A stretch of DNA of 64,000 nt, taken from assembly GCF_963924675.1 (NCBI RefSeq), contig NC_089221.1, forward strand, positions 91,699,835-91,763,834, given 5' to 3'. The notes beneath the pieces are model-generated. The model did no database searches, was not told the origin of the DNA, and saw only the letters and a program-made list of their open reading frames with translations. Positions 15,511 to 27,560 of this stretch are shown here, piece after piece (position 1 is the stretch's first letter; each line of letters starts with the position of its first letter). Made by a program: the position numbers and the translations under genes. The stretch is from Phocoena phocoena (taxonomy: Eukaryota; Chordata; Mammalia; Artiodactyla; Phocoenidae).

Positions 15511-15913
15511 AATGTAGGAGAGAATTTAAAAACAAACGAACAAAAAAACCCCTGAACTAGTGGAATCTGCAGTCTGGCCTGGACCTGCCTCCCAGGTGCT
15601 GGATGAACCTGGGCCTCGCACACTGGCTACGCTCCACCCACACTGACTGCTCCGGTTCCCTAAGGGCCGCTTGTCCCTTCTTGCCGCAAGGTCCCTTTAC
15701 GCGTGCTTTCTCCATCCGAACCCTCTTCTGTCTCTTTCAACCACTACCTCTCCCCCTGCCTAGTTAACTTCTCTAGATCTTTTACATCTGTTTAAACTTT
15801 GCTTTCTCTGATCACATTTCTCCATCTTTCTGACCAGGTCAGCCCTCTATTAGAGCCACTCTCCCTCCAAGCGCTTCCGGTTACCACTTTACGTTTCTTC
15901 GTATGGTTTTCTT

Positions 15914-16105
15914 CCTTCTTTTTTTTTTTTTTAAAGGATACTTTAGAAAAATTATTTATTTAGTTATTTGGCTGTGCCAGGTCTTAGTTGCGGCACGCAG
16001 GCATCTTCGTTGAAGCTTGCAGGATCTAGTTCCCTGACCGGGGTGGAACCCCGGCCCCCTGCATTGGGAGCACAGTCTTAACCACTAGACCACCAGGGAA
16101 GTCCC
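15914..16105 (-). mobile_element. CHR-type SINE, short older form
   Basis: The - strand reads GGACTTCCCTGGTGGTCTAG onward, then GGTTCCACCCC and a tail of A/T. A perfect 14-bp duplication CGTATGGTTTTCTT lies at 15900-15913 and 16106-16119. The 3' half is shorter than in the long-form copies. Confidence 0.93.
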
Positions 16106-17867
16106 CGTATGGTTTTCTTGATCAGCATCTACCTCCCCCACCAAACTGTAAGCTCCGTGATGATGGAGACTTGTTCTCTGTAACTCCCCATTATTCCCCA
16201 GCACCACCCAACAGTATCTGTCATACAGCATGTACTTAACAAATAGTTCATGATATATTAATTTATTAAATTTATTATAAATTAAATTATTAAATGAGTG
16301 AGTGAATGAACCTGTTGATTTCATTCACCTTAGTCTCCCTTGGATTTGTCTCAAAACAGTTAACAGTAGTTTGAAAAAGTCTTCTGATAACGAATGCCAT
16401 TCTCTAGTTTTAACTCCATAGGTAGGAAGGGATCATAAAGCTCATCTAGGGCATTGACAAAATGAAGTGAACTAAATTATCCCTCTATTCTTCTCCTAGG
16501 ACTTTAGGAAAAGAGGGAAAACCTAGCACCAATCAGTGTGTCACAGGCTATACCTGATACTTCTTATCTTAGAACCATTTTCAGTTACAGTGATTTTATT
16601 TAATAAAATGTAATTCATTCCAATCTTTATATGCGCCTTCAATTGCTAGATATTGGAGTGTGAAGTGTCCTGGGAGTTCTGTAGCATTTAGTGTTTAATG
16701 AGCAATAACATAAATGATAAGATAACTTTAGGAAGTGGCAGAAAACTTGGATCTACTTAGAAGACAGCCAGGAAAATCAATAAATGACTATTGACTATTT
16801 CTGAAAAGATGGTTCTAAATCACTTACAATACATTTTTAAAAACTGTATTACACCTTGAAATGTTTTATCCCCCATTTTGCATTTGCTTGTTTGTTTGTT
16901 TTGGCAATGAGGTAAGAAAATATATGAAGGACATCCAGAAGTGCTTATAGCATTAATAGCTGCACTAGTTGATGCCTTTTCTTGAACTGAACTGGAAGTA
17001 GTCAACTATTTCTCACTCTAAGAAAATCACAATTCTGTAGAATTACCTTCAAGGACATTTGATACCTCGGAGACTTGAAGCGCTGGCGTGCCAGTGTCTG
17101 AAATGTATTCTAGAAAAGCTTTTGGCTCTTGGAAAGGGTTCAGTAGATTACAAGGATGTGTTCTGCTGGTTCTGAAGTCAAGGTCATACTAACTAATGAG
17201 TGAAAATATTTAAAGGTTACTGTGATTTGGTATCTAATTGTGTCTAGGAAGTTAGGCATGTTTCACCCAAATTTTATATTAGGATTAGTAAATATTCAAT
17301 AGGATAAATTCATTAAAAAAATTCTTTTTAAGAGGAATTATGGAGGGTGAAAACGTTCTATATTCCTTTCATCTCAGTTAACCTCCCTATGGAAAGTCTA
17401 GCTTTTCACACCACCAGTTTACTCACATTGCAGCATAAGGTCTTATAAGGAAATAAATTGCCTCTGGAGAGTAAGGTTGCACCCAGTGCTGTGAAGGGAG
17501 ATCAGATCTTGCCATATCAGGTAAGAAACCCAGATGCCCTCTAAAGTGGATTCAGAAAGGCTTTTGTTCCATAGTATTCACTTCGTTTGGGGCCCTTGGC
17601 CTGGGAGCTATGGAGGATGGCCTGAGAGAGCACCTGACCTTCGAGACAGCGTGCTGACCTCTGCACAGCACAGGACGGGAGGTTTGATTTCACTGGACCT
17701 GACAGGATAGGTGCTTGCAGGGCAGCAGACACAGTAGGCGCTCCGGTGGGAGGGATGGGATTTCAGCAGGTTCTGTAGCAGGAGTGCTTGTCCTCTCTTC
17801 TTGCTTAAACTCTAATAACTATCCCTTTATGTACATCACAGCGGCTAAAACTCAAAGTAAACTTGGA

Positions 17868-17950
17868 AATTAGCTAGTTCAATTCATTTACTAGAGGTAA
17901 AAACCAAGACCCAGGAAATATAAGACTGTCCACAAACACATGTCTGTGTT
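17868..17950 (-). mobile_element. MIR-class SINE remnant (weak)
   Basis: A short stretch with the reverse MIR pattern (tttactagaggtaaaaacc, agacccaggaaata, actgtccacaaacac). Very diverged. Confidence 0.3.
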
Positions 17951-19613
17951 TATGTTGAAATGTCAGTGTGAGACTTGATAACGCTTCACGGATGTGGATA
18001 CCTGGAGTGGGGAAGGGCACATGGTACTAACTGTGCATGCCAAATATGCATGTGTTCAGCTCCCTGACAGTAGCAGCCCTTCTGAAAGTGGCAGCCGAAC
18101 CTCAGTTCCCTTTGCACTATGATGAGCAAATCATTTTCGAGTGGGAGTTCAGTGCGGGGGCCGCTGCGGCCCAAAGGAACTGTCTGTGGGTACAGATGGC
18201 TCTAGAAACGGAAGCCAACCTGACAGAGAGAATGGTGTTGGCTTTGAGCGTGCATTTTTCTTAATTATCTTAATTAAATCTTAAAAGGAAAATATTCTAG
18301 GAATAATTTGCTCATAGATGAGAAAAACTTCTTGGCCCCAGATCCAGTTCCTCAAAGGGTGCATCTTGCTGAATTGCTTCTCAGAGTACTAGAATGCACA
18401 CCATCATTACACAGGCTCTTCATCTCCTATATTTTATGTAACACAGTTTCTACATAAAATATGAAGAGAATATTCTGGTTGGAAAAGGATGGAGAGAAGG
18501 GGATAGAATGGGAAGACATCAGTGGAAAATCTGCTGTGTTCCTTCCTGTAAATTAAATTCAGAGTCCCATGAGACCAGCTTCCTTTAGGAGCTCACTTTG
18601 ACAATCTCCACCAATATTGACATTCCCAGGCTGCATGGACAAGGGATCCTGCTCTCCTACCCCACTGAGGGAAGGAGAAGTGTGGTGCCCCTGTCCCGAA
18701 GGCCTCCCTTAAGGACCCCTCAGCATTCATCAATCAGCTCCTTCCTCAGGGGCCCTGCTGACACCTACAGACAGCACTTTTGTTCAAAATAGAAAGGGGC
18801 TACTCTGGGCTCTAAACCTGAGCCCTATTTCTACGTAGAGGGTAGAGCTCTCACTTCTTTTCTTCCTTTGTTAGTTAGGCAAACAAACAACACCTCCAAT
18901 CCTCAGTGCAAACAGTTAGACCCAGTTAACTCTCCATTTTCACGGCTCTAAGGTAATAAAATCATGGAAGATCTCACTATTCTATACTACCGGGCCAGGC
19001 TGTTTAATGGCTGAGAAGACCTTCCATTTTCACAATGGTGGGCAGGGCTGATAGGAGCAGCCTCCTTGTGCACAGGGAAGCCCCCTTTCTCAGTTCATAA
19101 TCCCAAACTGACTGGGGACAGCTGCTCTCTGAGGACATATGTGTAGTTCTCAGCACCAAGACATGTGCCAGGGCCCCTCCTAGCTCCTGTTCCAACTTTC
19201 CAGTACTAGAGACTTTCCGGTCCTCTCACTGTCTGCCCTGCTCCCTGTCCTGCGCGTTGTCAAACACACACACACTCATGGACACACCAGGCGCCATGAT
19301 TGTGCCCTTTTTCCCCTTACTATGCTAAACTTTCATTTCTTTTCTATGTACACAGCTCCCTTTGTAGCAGAAATATAGCTCTATCTGATTTGAGCAGTAT
19401 CATGATGTTCTGATGTAGAATATTACATTTAATAACTTTATTTTTATGCACCCCAAACACAGAGAGACTATATATAATGTCTCCCACTAAAATAGAGGTA
19501 AGAATTTGTAGACTCATACTTTGGTTTGGGGAGAGAAGATTGGTTATAAAACTGTTCTGAAGTTTCTGTTGATGAATTCATTTCTTCCCTATTGCTTGTT
19601 ATTAAAATTTAAA

Positions 19614-19646
19614 TTTAAACTGTATTTAAACTGAATTTAAACTGTA
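19614..19646 (+). repeat. 11-bp tandem repeat x3 beside a splice acceptor
   Basis: Three head-to-tail copies of TTTAAACTGWA (W = T, A, T) at 19614, 19625 and 19636, followed by a partial unit. The array ends 29 bp before the exon at 19676, in the zone where a branch point is expected. Confidence 0.9.
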
Positions 19647-19675
19647 ATTTAATACAATTTTCACTCTTTCTGCAG

Positions 19676-19751
19676 CACCTGAAATTCTTAGAGGCTATGC
19701 CTATGGACCTGAGGTGGACATGTGGTCTGTAGGAATAATCACCTACATCTT
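19676..19751 (+). CDS. CAMK4: CAMK4 exon: APE motif and helix F
   Basis: 76 bp. CA completes the Ala of APE, then PEILRGYAYGPEVDMWSVGI and ITYI follow, and the exon ends on TT of a Leu codon. The APE motif anchors the activation segment and DMWSVG is the helix F signature of protein kinases. Acceptor TTTCTGCAG, donor TT|GTAAGTG at 19752. The residue after RG is Tyr (TAT at 19696-19698), where the human protein, as I recall it, has Cys216. The exon is separated from its upstream partner by the 15 kb intron. Confidence 0.97.
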
Positions 19752-20635
19752 GTAAGTGAAGAAAAGCAATCTCTAAGCATACTGTTGGCCTTTGCTGTAA
19801 TATTTTCTAGTTACTCATAGTCCTCATAAAAAACAAGATTCCTTTTTGACTTTTTGTGGTTTTCTATGACATACTAAGTGTAGTTACTGATGGAATTTTC
19901 GGAAAATGAGCATTGCTTTTTATTTTGTCATTTTCTTGGGGCCAGAACTTCTGTCTAGGGCTTTGCTGTGTCTCATTCTGCTATGCAGTGTATAGCAGAT
20001 TTGGGAAACAATTCATTGTTTGATGATAGTAATGAGCATGAAACAAATCCACCTATTAAACTTGTACTTATTTTATTTATGTGCATCTTGTCCAAATGAT
20101 TAGAGTATTATTCCTTTTGAAGGGGCAAATGGCAGTTTAATCTCTGAAGCAATCCCAAACTGGTATGTTTCTTATCAGGAATGTTTTAAATGCATTTGGG
20201 CTATCAGTTTGGGTTCCTATATCTGTTAAGTTCTCAAGGACCTTTAGTTTAATACCCTAAACTCAGAGAAACCTGTTCTCTGGGAGAAAAAAAAAGGGGG
20301 GGGGGCTAAATCTCTCACTCTCTGGTATCCCCAACTCCATTCCTGAGCTCCTGTCCATTAATAAACATGGGGTTTCAGTTTGCCAAAGAGATGATGGAAT
20401 TGCAGACAAATACAAGGGAAATAATCAAGAACAATGGAAGAGTATCTGGGGAGGAAGGCTGTTGTAGAACAACTACAAAAGCAAGATACCAGTGAGTTCC
20501 AAAGTTTAATTCAAACCAAGTAGATTTGGTTTTCAATTAGAGGATACTGCAGAGTTAATTGTTGGAACCTGTAATATTCAAATCTATAAAGAGATTTTGA
20601 AGGGTGGGGAAGAAAGCAAATTAGCTCAGGCTGCT

Positions 20636-20970
20636 ATAACAAAATACCATAGACTCAGTGTCTTAAACAACAGAATTGTAGTTCTGGAGGTTGAAAGCCT
20701 GAGGTCAGGGTGCCAGTAGGTCAGGTTCTGGTGAGAGCTGTCTTCTGGCTTGCAGATAGCTGCCTTTTCACTGTATCCTCGCAAGGCAGAAAGAGGAAGC
20801 AAGCTCTCTGGTGTCTCTTCTTATAAGGGCACTGATCCCATCATGAGGTCCTACCCTCATGACCTCATCTAACCCTGTTACCTGCCAAAGGTGCCATCTC
20901 CAAATACCATCACGTTGGGGGTTAGGGCTTCAACATATTAATTTGGGGGGAACACAATTCAGTCCATAGT
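20636..20970 (+). mobile_element. Ancient L1 3' UTR (L1MA/L1MB type)
   Basis: Closely follows the consensus phrases 'gctgctataacaaaatacca', 'gttctggaggttgaaagcc', 'cctcatgacctcatctaacc', 'ccaaataccatcacgttgg' and 'cacaattcagtccatagtag'. I read this as an old L1 3' end. Subfamily uncertain. Confidence 0.55.
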
Positions 20971-20978
20971 AGGAAGAG

Positions 20979-21000
20979 GTTGGTTTGGTTTGGTTTGGTT
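20979..21000 (+). repeat. (TTTGG)n short tandem repeat
   Basis: About four units of TTTGG directly after the L1 3' end. Confidence 0.85.
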
Positions 21001-21870
21001 AATTTAATAGTGATCTTAGAAAGTGCGGTGTCTAGGTAATATGGGCTAGGAAGAGGGTAACTAGGGTAGAACCCACAAGCAAGTTAGCAAACTCTAAGTT
21101 CACCTGGGTTTATATTGATATATTGGTCAGTAAGAACCATAAAAATGTTTAAAAGCAACCCATAAAATAGCCATCTGCTATTATATAATGTCAAAAGATA
21201 TTTTCAGTGATCAATTCCCTGTGTTTCCAGGATGTATTAAAGCTTAAGAAGAATTTGGAGAGCTAGGGAACCATGTTTTTTCTTAGGAAAGTGAAAACTT
21301 TTAGGTAATTTGTTTGCCACACCAAGTGCTTGTTAGTTCATTAAAATGAATTCCTAAGGCCACATCATAGAATCCCTTCAGCTTACATTTAAGATCACTT
21401 TTATGCTGTGAAAGAATGTTGTCTCCTGAATTATGTGGGTGACATATCATACTTAGTGATGTTAAGTGAAAAACTGAACTACAAATAATGCTCCAGATTT
21501 GCCCCTAAAATGTAAATGTGCCCACCCAATTAGAGTTTCATGTTGAAATGTGATGGGAGGGGTTGAAGCATTGAGGATGTGTAAGAACTCAGAGATGGAG
21601 GTAGGAAATTCAGTAACATTTGCCTTGAAAAACTGAAATATGGGATGAGTAAAACTCCATGATATGGTCACTAACATGGGAAAATGAAGAGAAAAAATTG
21701 GGGCCATTTGAGAAACGTCTTATTGTAACCCTGAAAATAATTTTTTAAATCTCTCATTTCTTTCCTCTAGTTCACTTAAGGCCATTAATTATAGGTGTTG
21801 GTTGAATAAGTGGTAGCAGCCCCCAAAATTAAAATAACAGGGCTGCTCACAACTAATATCCTTTAGTTCT

Positions 21871-22203
21871 TTTTTTAAAAAAAATAACTTTATTTATTTA
21901 TTTTTGGCTGCGTTGGGTCTTTGTTGCTGCACACAGGCTTTCTCTGGTTGTGGGAGCGGGGGCTACTCTTCGTTCCGGTGCCCGGGCTTCTCATTGCAGT
22001 GGCTTCTCTTGTTGTGAAGCACAGGCTCTAGGCGCACAGGCTTCAGTAGTTGTGGCTCTCAGGCTCTTGAGCGCAGGCTCAGTAGTTGTGGCGCACGGGC
22101 TTAGTTGCTCCATGGCATGTGGGATCTTCCCGGACCAGGGCTCGAACCTGTGTCCCCTGCATTGGCAGGTGGATTCTTAACCACTGTGCCACCAGGGAAG
22201 CCC
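21871..22203 (-). mobile_element. CHR-type SINE, long form
   Basis: The - strand reads GGGCTTCCCTGGTGGCACAG, then a B-box region GGTTCGAGCCC, then several 'cacaactactgagcc'-like modules and an A/T tail. An 18-bp duplication CTAATATCCTTTAGTTCT (21853) versus CTAATAGCCTTTAGTTCT (22204) has one mismatch, so this is older than the perfect-duplication copies. Confidence 0.95.
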
Positions 22204-22735
22204 CTAATAGCCTTTAGTTCTGATCCAACTTATGTCAGCCCCTAAGCCTAGGGACTTTTTATTTAATCTGTAGTTCATTAATAATTGATGAAGTCCACTA
22301 CGCAAGATTCATTGGACCATTCTCTCCAGTGGATTGTGCCATTGGGCTTATGTACCTCCTTTATTATTATTAAGAGTTCCACCAGGCTATTTTGTGCTAT
22401 GACCTTGCTATTTCTAATGATGACAGTAGCCTGGAAATAAAGGCCATTTTGTTTCTTACAAGAATTCTGGTCCCTCTCTTTGGTTTAAAGCATTAAACCA
22501 AAACCCTTTGTCCCCACAGACAAAAGCAACTATTACAGTTCTCAGGTCAAAATCAGAATCAGATAACATCAGAGATTCAAATTCTGTCCTTCGGCTTTCA
22601 ATACTACAGTTCTGCTCAATGGCTTGGAGCTACCCTGTGTAATACAGTCACACTTCAGGCTTTATAATCCTAATATCCTCCTAAACTGTCAATGTCAGCA
22701 TTCAAATATTTCCATTTCTAAAGGGTTTTCTTACT

Positions 22736-22756
22736 CTGTGTGTGTGTCTGTGTGCT
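22736..22756 (+). repeat. (TG)n microsatellite, impure
   Basis: TG-rich tract with one TC interruption, followed by CA/TG-mixed sequence. Confidence 0.8.
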
Positions 22757-23986
22757 CATGCACACATGTGTGCTGCTCTCTGTCACATTTCTTCCATTTT
22801 TGACATTTCAGGCTGGTGAGATAAACTTTTTACCTCTGTTACCAATGCACAGACTTGCTGACATGACTGAGAGGAAAGAAAGGCATTTGAGTACTGTACC
22901 TTCTGAACTATCATTTTTCTCTCTAGATTTCCAGAAGGAGAAACATTAAGAGTTCCCTAAACTAAGCCTGGAAAGTTGACCAATTTCTCCATGACTAGCT
23001 AACAACAGGCTATGTTTTTCTAGTGTTTTGGAGGGCAGAGGAGGGCCAGGTGAGGATGAACTGCCTCCTTGGCAACGTGTGGACCTGTGCTCCCTTCTCT
23101 CCTTTTGCTGGAGCAGTATTCTCTGCGTGGACTTCTTCAATGGGAGAGGGAGGATGCACAGCCCAGGCCTCAGCACTCCCTGAGCCTTGCCTTTTCCTGG
23201 CTGGCTCCACAATATTTGAAAGAAACAAAGACTCTCCCAACAGGACATTCCCTGAGCAAAAGAACATGAGAAATTGCTTCTTCCTAGAAACTCCCTACAT
23301 TAGGATGCACTGGAATGTTTCATTCTCGGCACCAACCTGGCCAGTTTGAAGGAAGAATTTGGGGAAATGTTTTTCATTCTTTTTCCTTCATTCCTTGTCA
23401 GATGCAACACATGCCCTAGCAGGGACTTTTAAAAAATAGTTCCCGTTTGGTCTTTAGTGATTTCAGTACCTCCACCCACCTATAAACAGTAGAGGCTTGG
23501 TGGTCCCAGACCAGCAACTCACTTTTCCTCCCTCTCTTTAGGATGCCAGAGATGGTTCTCTGTTTCTTTTCTCCCACTTTTCTCATACATTTTTATGCTG
23601 ACCCGTGACGGAAGATGAAGGTGAACATAGTGAGATGTCTTTAAGATGTGCAAAAATGAGGGTCCTTACCAGGTTGAGCTAACGCTAGGCTGCTCACCTC
23701 TGCTGGCTGCAGCTCTCACTGTAGTAAGTTTTAAAAGGCCATTCCCTGACAAAAGTGTTAGCTCTTGTGTTTGTTCACTCTGAAATCCAAACTGGAATGG
23801 GATGGAAATCGAATATCGTATTCATCTCTATGGAAGAATTCAAGTGAAAAGGGCTGAATAAAAACAACTAAAAACTTTTCTTTCCACCTTTTATTTATTC
23901 TCAAAATCCTAACTTTTCTGTTTTGTAATCAATTGGAATTCTAATCAATCTGTCTTCTCAATTCCTGGTGGGAAAAAATCCATGGA

Positions 23987-24184
23987 GGGCTTCCCTGGTG
24001 GCACAGGGGTTGAGAGTCCGCCTGCCGATGCAGGGGACACGGGTTCGTGCCCCGGTCCGGGAAGATCCCACATGCCGTGGAGCGGCTGGGCCCGTGAGCC
24101 ATGGCCGCTGAGCCTGCGCATCCGGAGCCTGTGCTGTGCAACGGGAGAGGCCACAACAGTGAGAGGCCCGCGTACCGCAAAAAT
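23987..24184 (+). mobile_element. CHR-type SINE, young GC-rich form
   Basis: GGGCTTCCCTGGTGGCACAG head, GGTTCGTGCCC B box, ends CCGCAAAAAT. The 9-bp repeat ATCCATGGA lies at 23978-23986 and 24185-24193. Confidence 0.93.
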
Positions 24185-24506
24185 ATCCATGGAAATAGCA
24201 CTATAGCATAATGCCTATAATAGTGTTAGCTATTATTATTGTTGTTTGTGTCATAATTATTAATATGATTATAACTTTGTAGAAATCTTAAATTGGTTTT
24301 GTATCTATTCTTACTTCCTGAAGACATGACTGTGTGTTTATATAATCAAAAGTGAATTGTAAGAAGGTGATTACGTACTTAAACTGAGCGATTACATTCA
24401 TAACAGGAAGCTGTGAAAAAGGACAGTCTTGAATTTCTGCAAAAAATCGGTGAAATATGCTTAGGCTTTTAAAAGACATTTTATTCCCTATCTTTTGTCC
24501 CTCTAG

Positions 24507-24633
24507 ACTTTGTGGATTTGAACCATTCTATGATGAAAGAGGCGATCAGTTCATGTTTAGGAGAATTCTGAACTGTGAATATTACTTTATCTCCCCCTGG
24601 TGGGATGAAGTATCTCTAAATGCCAAGGATTTG
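24507..24633 (+). CDS. CAMK4: CAMK4 exon: C-lobe helices G region
   Basis: 127 bp. A completes Leu, then 42 codons from LCGFEPFYDERGDQFMFRRI to EVSLNAKDL. The stretch GFEPFYDE is the CaM-kinase signature around helix G (substrate-side surface), and the ISPWWDEVS motif precedes helix H. Acceptor CCCTCTAG, donor TTG|GTAAGTG at 24634, phase 0. I see no difference from the human residues as I recall them. Confidence 0.97.
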
Positions 24634-25364
24634 GTAAGTGTGACCAAACAAAATGAAACAAAATGAAATAAAATTCCTTGCATTCATTTTTATCTAATTA
24701 ATGGGCAGTGCCATTTTTTAAATCAACCCCTCTTAATAGCTTATTTCTTTTTAATTATAAAGTATTTTTAATGAAACAATGCACACTCATGCATTTTCCT
24801 TATAGATAATGAAAAAAGATACGTTTGATTCATCTCTAGCTGAATTATCACAAATTTTGGCATATTAATTAATGAGTTTTTACCACCTAGTCAATGCAGA
24901 ACCTTGCTTATGAAGATACATGTGCTGAGTGAATCCAAACATAATTTACACAGAAGAATTCTGTTTTAAAATGGCTTGCTATCGCCTAGATTAGTTATAC
25001 TTTGAATAAAACAACATTGCTTCTTGAAATGTTCAAACTTATTAAAATATCCTGATAGTAACATAAGTCCCATCATGCATGATTATCATTATACAAGTTA
25101 CACTATACGTTTTGTTTGGTTTTTTTGTTTGTTTTACTTGGCTTCTCACTTCAGGTAACATTGAAGTTTGTTTGCATTCAGGAAACACATACCCTCTAGG
25201 GAGATGGCCCACCTGTTGTAAAATAAAGAGGATACTAGGGTGTAATTGAAACATTTACCATCAATCCTCTAGAGAGAGATTGTGCAGAAATAACTAAAAG
25301 CTAACTTCTGAATCATAGAAGGTTAGATCTCCAAGGGATCTTAGGAGTCATCTAATCTTCCCTG

Positions 25365-25500
25365 CATTTTAAAGATAAGTTTGCTAAAGCCCAGAGAAGT
25401 GAAATGACTGTCCAAGTTCACACAGCTTCTCAGCAGAAAGGCATTGTTAGGAACTAAGGATCCAGATTTCCAGACCCCTTATCCAGTGCTCTTTTCCCTC
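25365..25500 (-). mobile_element. MIR-class SINE
   Basis: Reverse MIR pattern: gataagtttgctaaagccc, then agagaagtgaaatgactg, then gttcacacagcttctcagc, then ccagtgctctttt. The flank at 25310-25364 may belong to the same or an adjoining repeat. Confidence 0.6.
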
Positions 25501-25594
25501 CTTACCATCTGTGTTCTTTCATGAAAACAGATATCCTGCAGGTCACGGATTTTCCAACATGGTTGTGAAAGAGAGGCCATGTGTGTGATGTGGG

Positions 25595-26270
25595 AATGTG
25601 TCATCCCAACTCCTCCCTCACGTCAGGGCCCACACTCCTAAACATCTCTTGAATCCGTCCGCTTCTCTCCACCTCCAGTACAACTGCCTAGTCCAAGCCC
25701 CATCCTCTCCTGGTTCACGGCCACAACCTCCTATCTGGTCTCCTTGCCTCTTCTTGTGCTCTCAAGTACACTCTCCACACAGGATCCAGAGGAATGGTTT
25801 TATAAATAAGTGTCACCCTCTCTTGTGCCACTTATTTCACATCACTCTCCCTTGATCTCTCTTTCCTCCAGAGCACTAGACTTCCAGTCCCTCATCAATG
25901 TAGCTCTGGGTATGTTGCTCTTCCTTCTGCTTTGTGATGTTCTTTCCTCCTTCCTCTCCACCATTACATACACATACACACCTCTTTACATGGGTAACTC
26001 TAATCTTCAAGCCCTGGCTGCCATTTGGCATTCTCTGGGAGATTTTGTCTTCAGCAGGCCATTCTTCTCACAATTGGTTCATTCCTTCTGCCACTTGTTC
26101 CTCTGCCCCCTAGACTTCCTTTTTCATGATGGTCATCATTTCTATATACTTGCTCAAAGGTGTTCCTTAATTAGATTGTAAGCTCTGGGAGAGGGTGAAG
26201 CATGTGTGCCCAGATCTTAGTACCATATGGACATAAAGTACAGGCTCAATAAATATTTGTTGAATGAAAC
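25595..26270 (+). mobile_element. L2 LINE 3' part
   Basis: Degenerate L2-like text that ends in the typical 'ctcaataaatatttgttg' followed by 'aatgaaa'. The 123-codon frame at 25810-26181 is inside it and is not a cellular gene. Confidence 0.55.
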
Positions 26271-26309
26271 CATGAATCAGGAAACAGACCAAGGATTCTT
26301 AAAATCTGA

Positions 26310-26470
26310 CATGCCTGGATTCAAGTGACCCCCCTTCTTATAATTTACAGATATGACCTTGGGCTAGCCTAACCTCTCTGTGCTTTAGTTTTCTTCTCTG
26401 AGATGATACCAGTACCTGTCTCTAGGTCTTTAGAAGAATTAAGGGATATAATACATACTAAGTAATCACC
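26310..26470 (+). mobile_element. MIR-class SINE
   Basis: Forward MIR order: 'gcctggattcaagtgacc', 'atatgaccttgggctagcc', 'aacctctctgtgctttag', 'gaagaattaagggatataat'. Confidence 0.65.
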
Positions 26471-26739
26471 ACCAACTAACTCAATAATAACCCCGTTATT
26501 TAGTCTTCCTTCCATTTCTTTTTATCTCTAATAAAAATTAAATGGATAAGAGGGTTAGCTGTGATGTTCCTTCATTCAGCTAGACCTCCTGTTGGTTAAT
26601 AAATTTATAAAACTTGAGAACTAAAGCAATCATTGAGCCTCATAATGTGTACTTAGCAAAACCTGCATCTGTTCTGTCATGAGCAGAGGCTATGGTGCCG
26701 ATGAGTGGGGAGTTGGGCTATTAAGAGGAACCGTAGGAT

Positions 26740-26895
26740 AATGGCAAGGCTTTGGGTTAGAATCCTGACAAGGTCACTGGATCTCTCTAATCTTCAGCAA
26801 GTTTCTTAATAATTCGGTGCATCAGTATCTTCAAATGTAAAGATTAATGATGACATATATAAAATTTTGGTACATACTGGCTTTCAGTAAATTCT
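26740..26895 (+). mobile_element. MIR-class SINE, diverged
   Basis: Pattern 'gggttagaatcctgacaagg', 'ctctctaatcttcagcaag', 'tgtaaagattaatgatgac', 'ggctttcagtaaattctttg'. Confidence 0.5.
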
Positions 26896-27309
26896 TTGTA
26901 TTTTCATGAGGAGGAGGATGGTAATGATAAGAGGAAACGGATGATTAGAAAATGAGAGGGAAATATCTGTCAGGGATGGTGTAAGGATTAGGTATCATTG
27001 ACATAAAATTATTAGTATATGTGTTCAACAGATGATAGCTCTGACTACTATCAAATTTGTATTACTACTGTGCATTCTTTTTCTTAATTATCTTTATCTC
27101 CCTCCACCTCCTCTCTGATTTTAAGACTAAGCAGTCTCACGTCTCTGCCCTTCAGTGTCTCTACCCCCCACACACGTTTCTTTGCAAATGCTACAAAAAG
27201 GAAGTGAAAGGAGAACCGGATATTCATTCTTCATTTGACTAGCTGCCTGATTTTGTTAGCCTGTGTTCAGTTCTTAGGTTATTAGAGTTAGAAAAGATCT
27301 TATGCCTTA

Positions 27310-27375
27310 AATCATCCAAAGCCCCTCATTTTACATATTGGCAGACTGAAACCCAGAGAGGCTGACAACCTTGGA
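27310..27375 (-). mobile_element. MIR-class SINE fragment
   Basis: Short reverse MIR piece: 'ccctcattttacatattgg', 'gaaacccagagaggctgac'. It abuts a forward MIR, giving a head-to-head pair. Confidence 0.45.
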
Positions 27376-27560
27376 GGCACTATGGTGTAGTGGCCATGAG
27401 ACAAACTCTAAGACCCGAGTGTGAGTATAGCCCCCACCAGTTACGAGTTGTCTGACCTTACACAAGTCACTAAATCTTTCTGAGCTTCCTTCCATCCCTC
27501 ATTTATGAATTGGAGCTAATAGTTACTAATTGATAAGGTTACGGACAGGGTTACATGAGT
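27376..27560 (+). mobile_element. MIR-class SINE
   Basis: Starts near 'ggcactatggtgtagtggc', then 'ttgtctgaccttacacaag', then 'tcactaaatctttctgagc', then 'gaattggagctaatag'. Confidence 0.65.

Larger units (their letters stand above)
4596..19675 (+). other. CAMK4 large intron
   Basis: 15.1 kb. It holds seven CHR SINEs (6967, 7720, 8841, 9490 on +; 14243, 15914 on -, all listed separately; the seventh family member type is the short 15914 form), MIR traces (about 5840-6000, 17868-17950), two unnamed old repeats (6440-6860, 12105-12560) and an L1 3' end on the - strand (15350-15510). The remainder is single-copy AT-rich DNA with no coding sequence I can support. An 11-bp tandem repeat lies just upstream of the 3' splice site. 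Count note: six SINEs are individually listed for this intron; treat six as the supported number. Confidence 0.8.
19752..24506 (+). other. CAMK4 intron
   Basis: 4.8 kb. Holds an ancient L1 3' end (20636-20970), a (TTTGG)n tract, a long-form SINE on the - strand (21871-22203) and a young SINE (23987-24184). Short frames at 22.9-23.4 kb on both strands match nothing I know. Ends CTCTAG at 24506. Confidence 0.82.

Noticed and set aside
4596..19675. Count of SINEs in the large CAMK4 intron taken as seven
   Set aside because: On recount only six are supported (6967, 7720, 8841, 9490, 14243, 15914); the intron entry should be read as six.
22946..23349. Overlapping frames of 85-108 codons on both strands
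   Set aside because: Intronic, no recognisable motif, no splice signals fitting CAMK4, overlapping on both strands.
25810..26181. 123-codon + frame
   Set aside because: Lies inside an L2-like fragment and has no domain I recognise.
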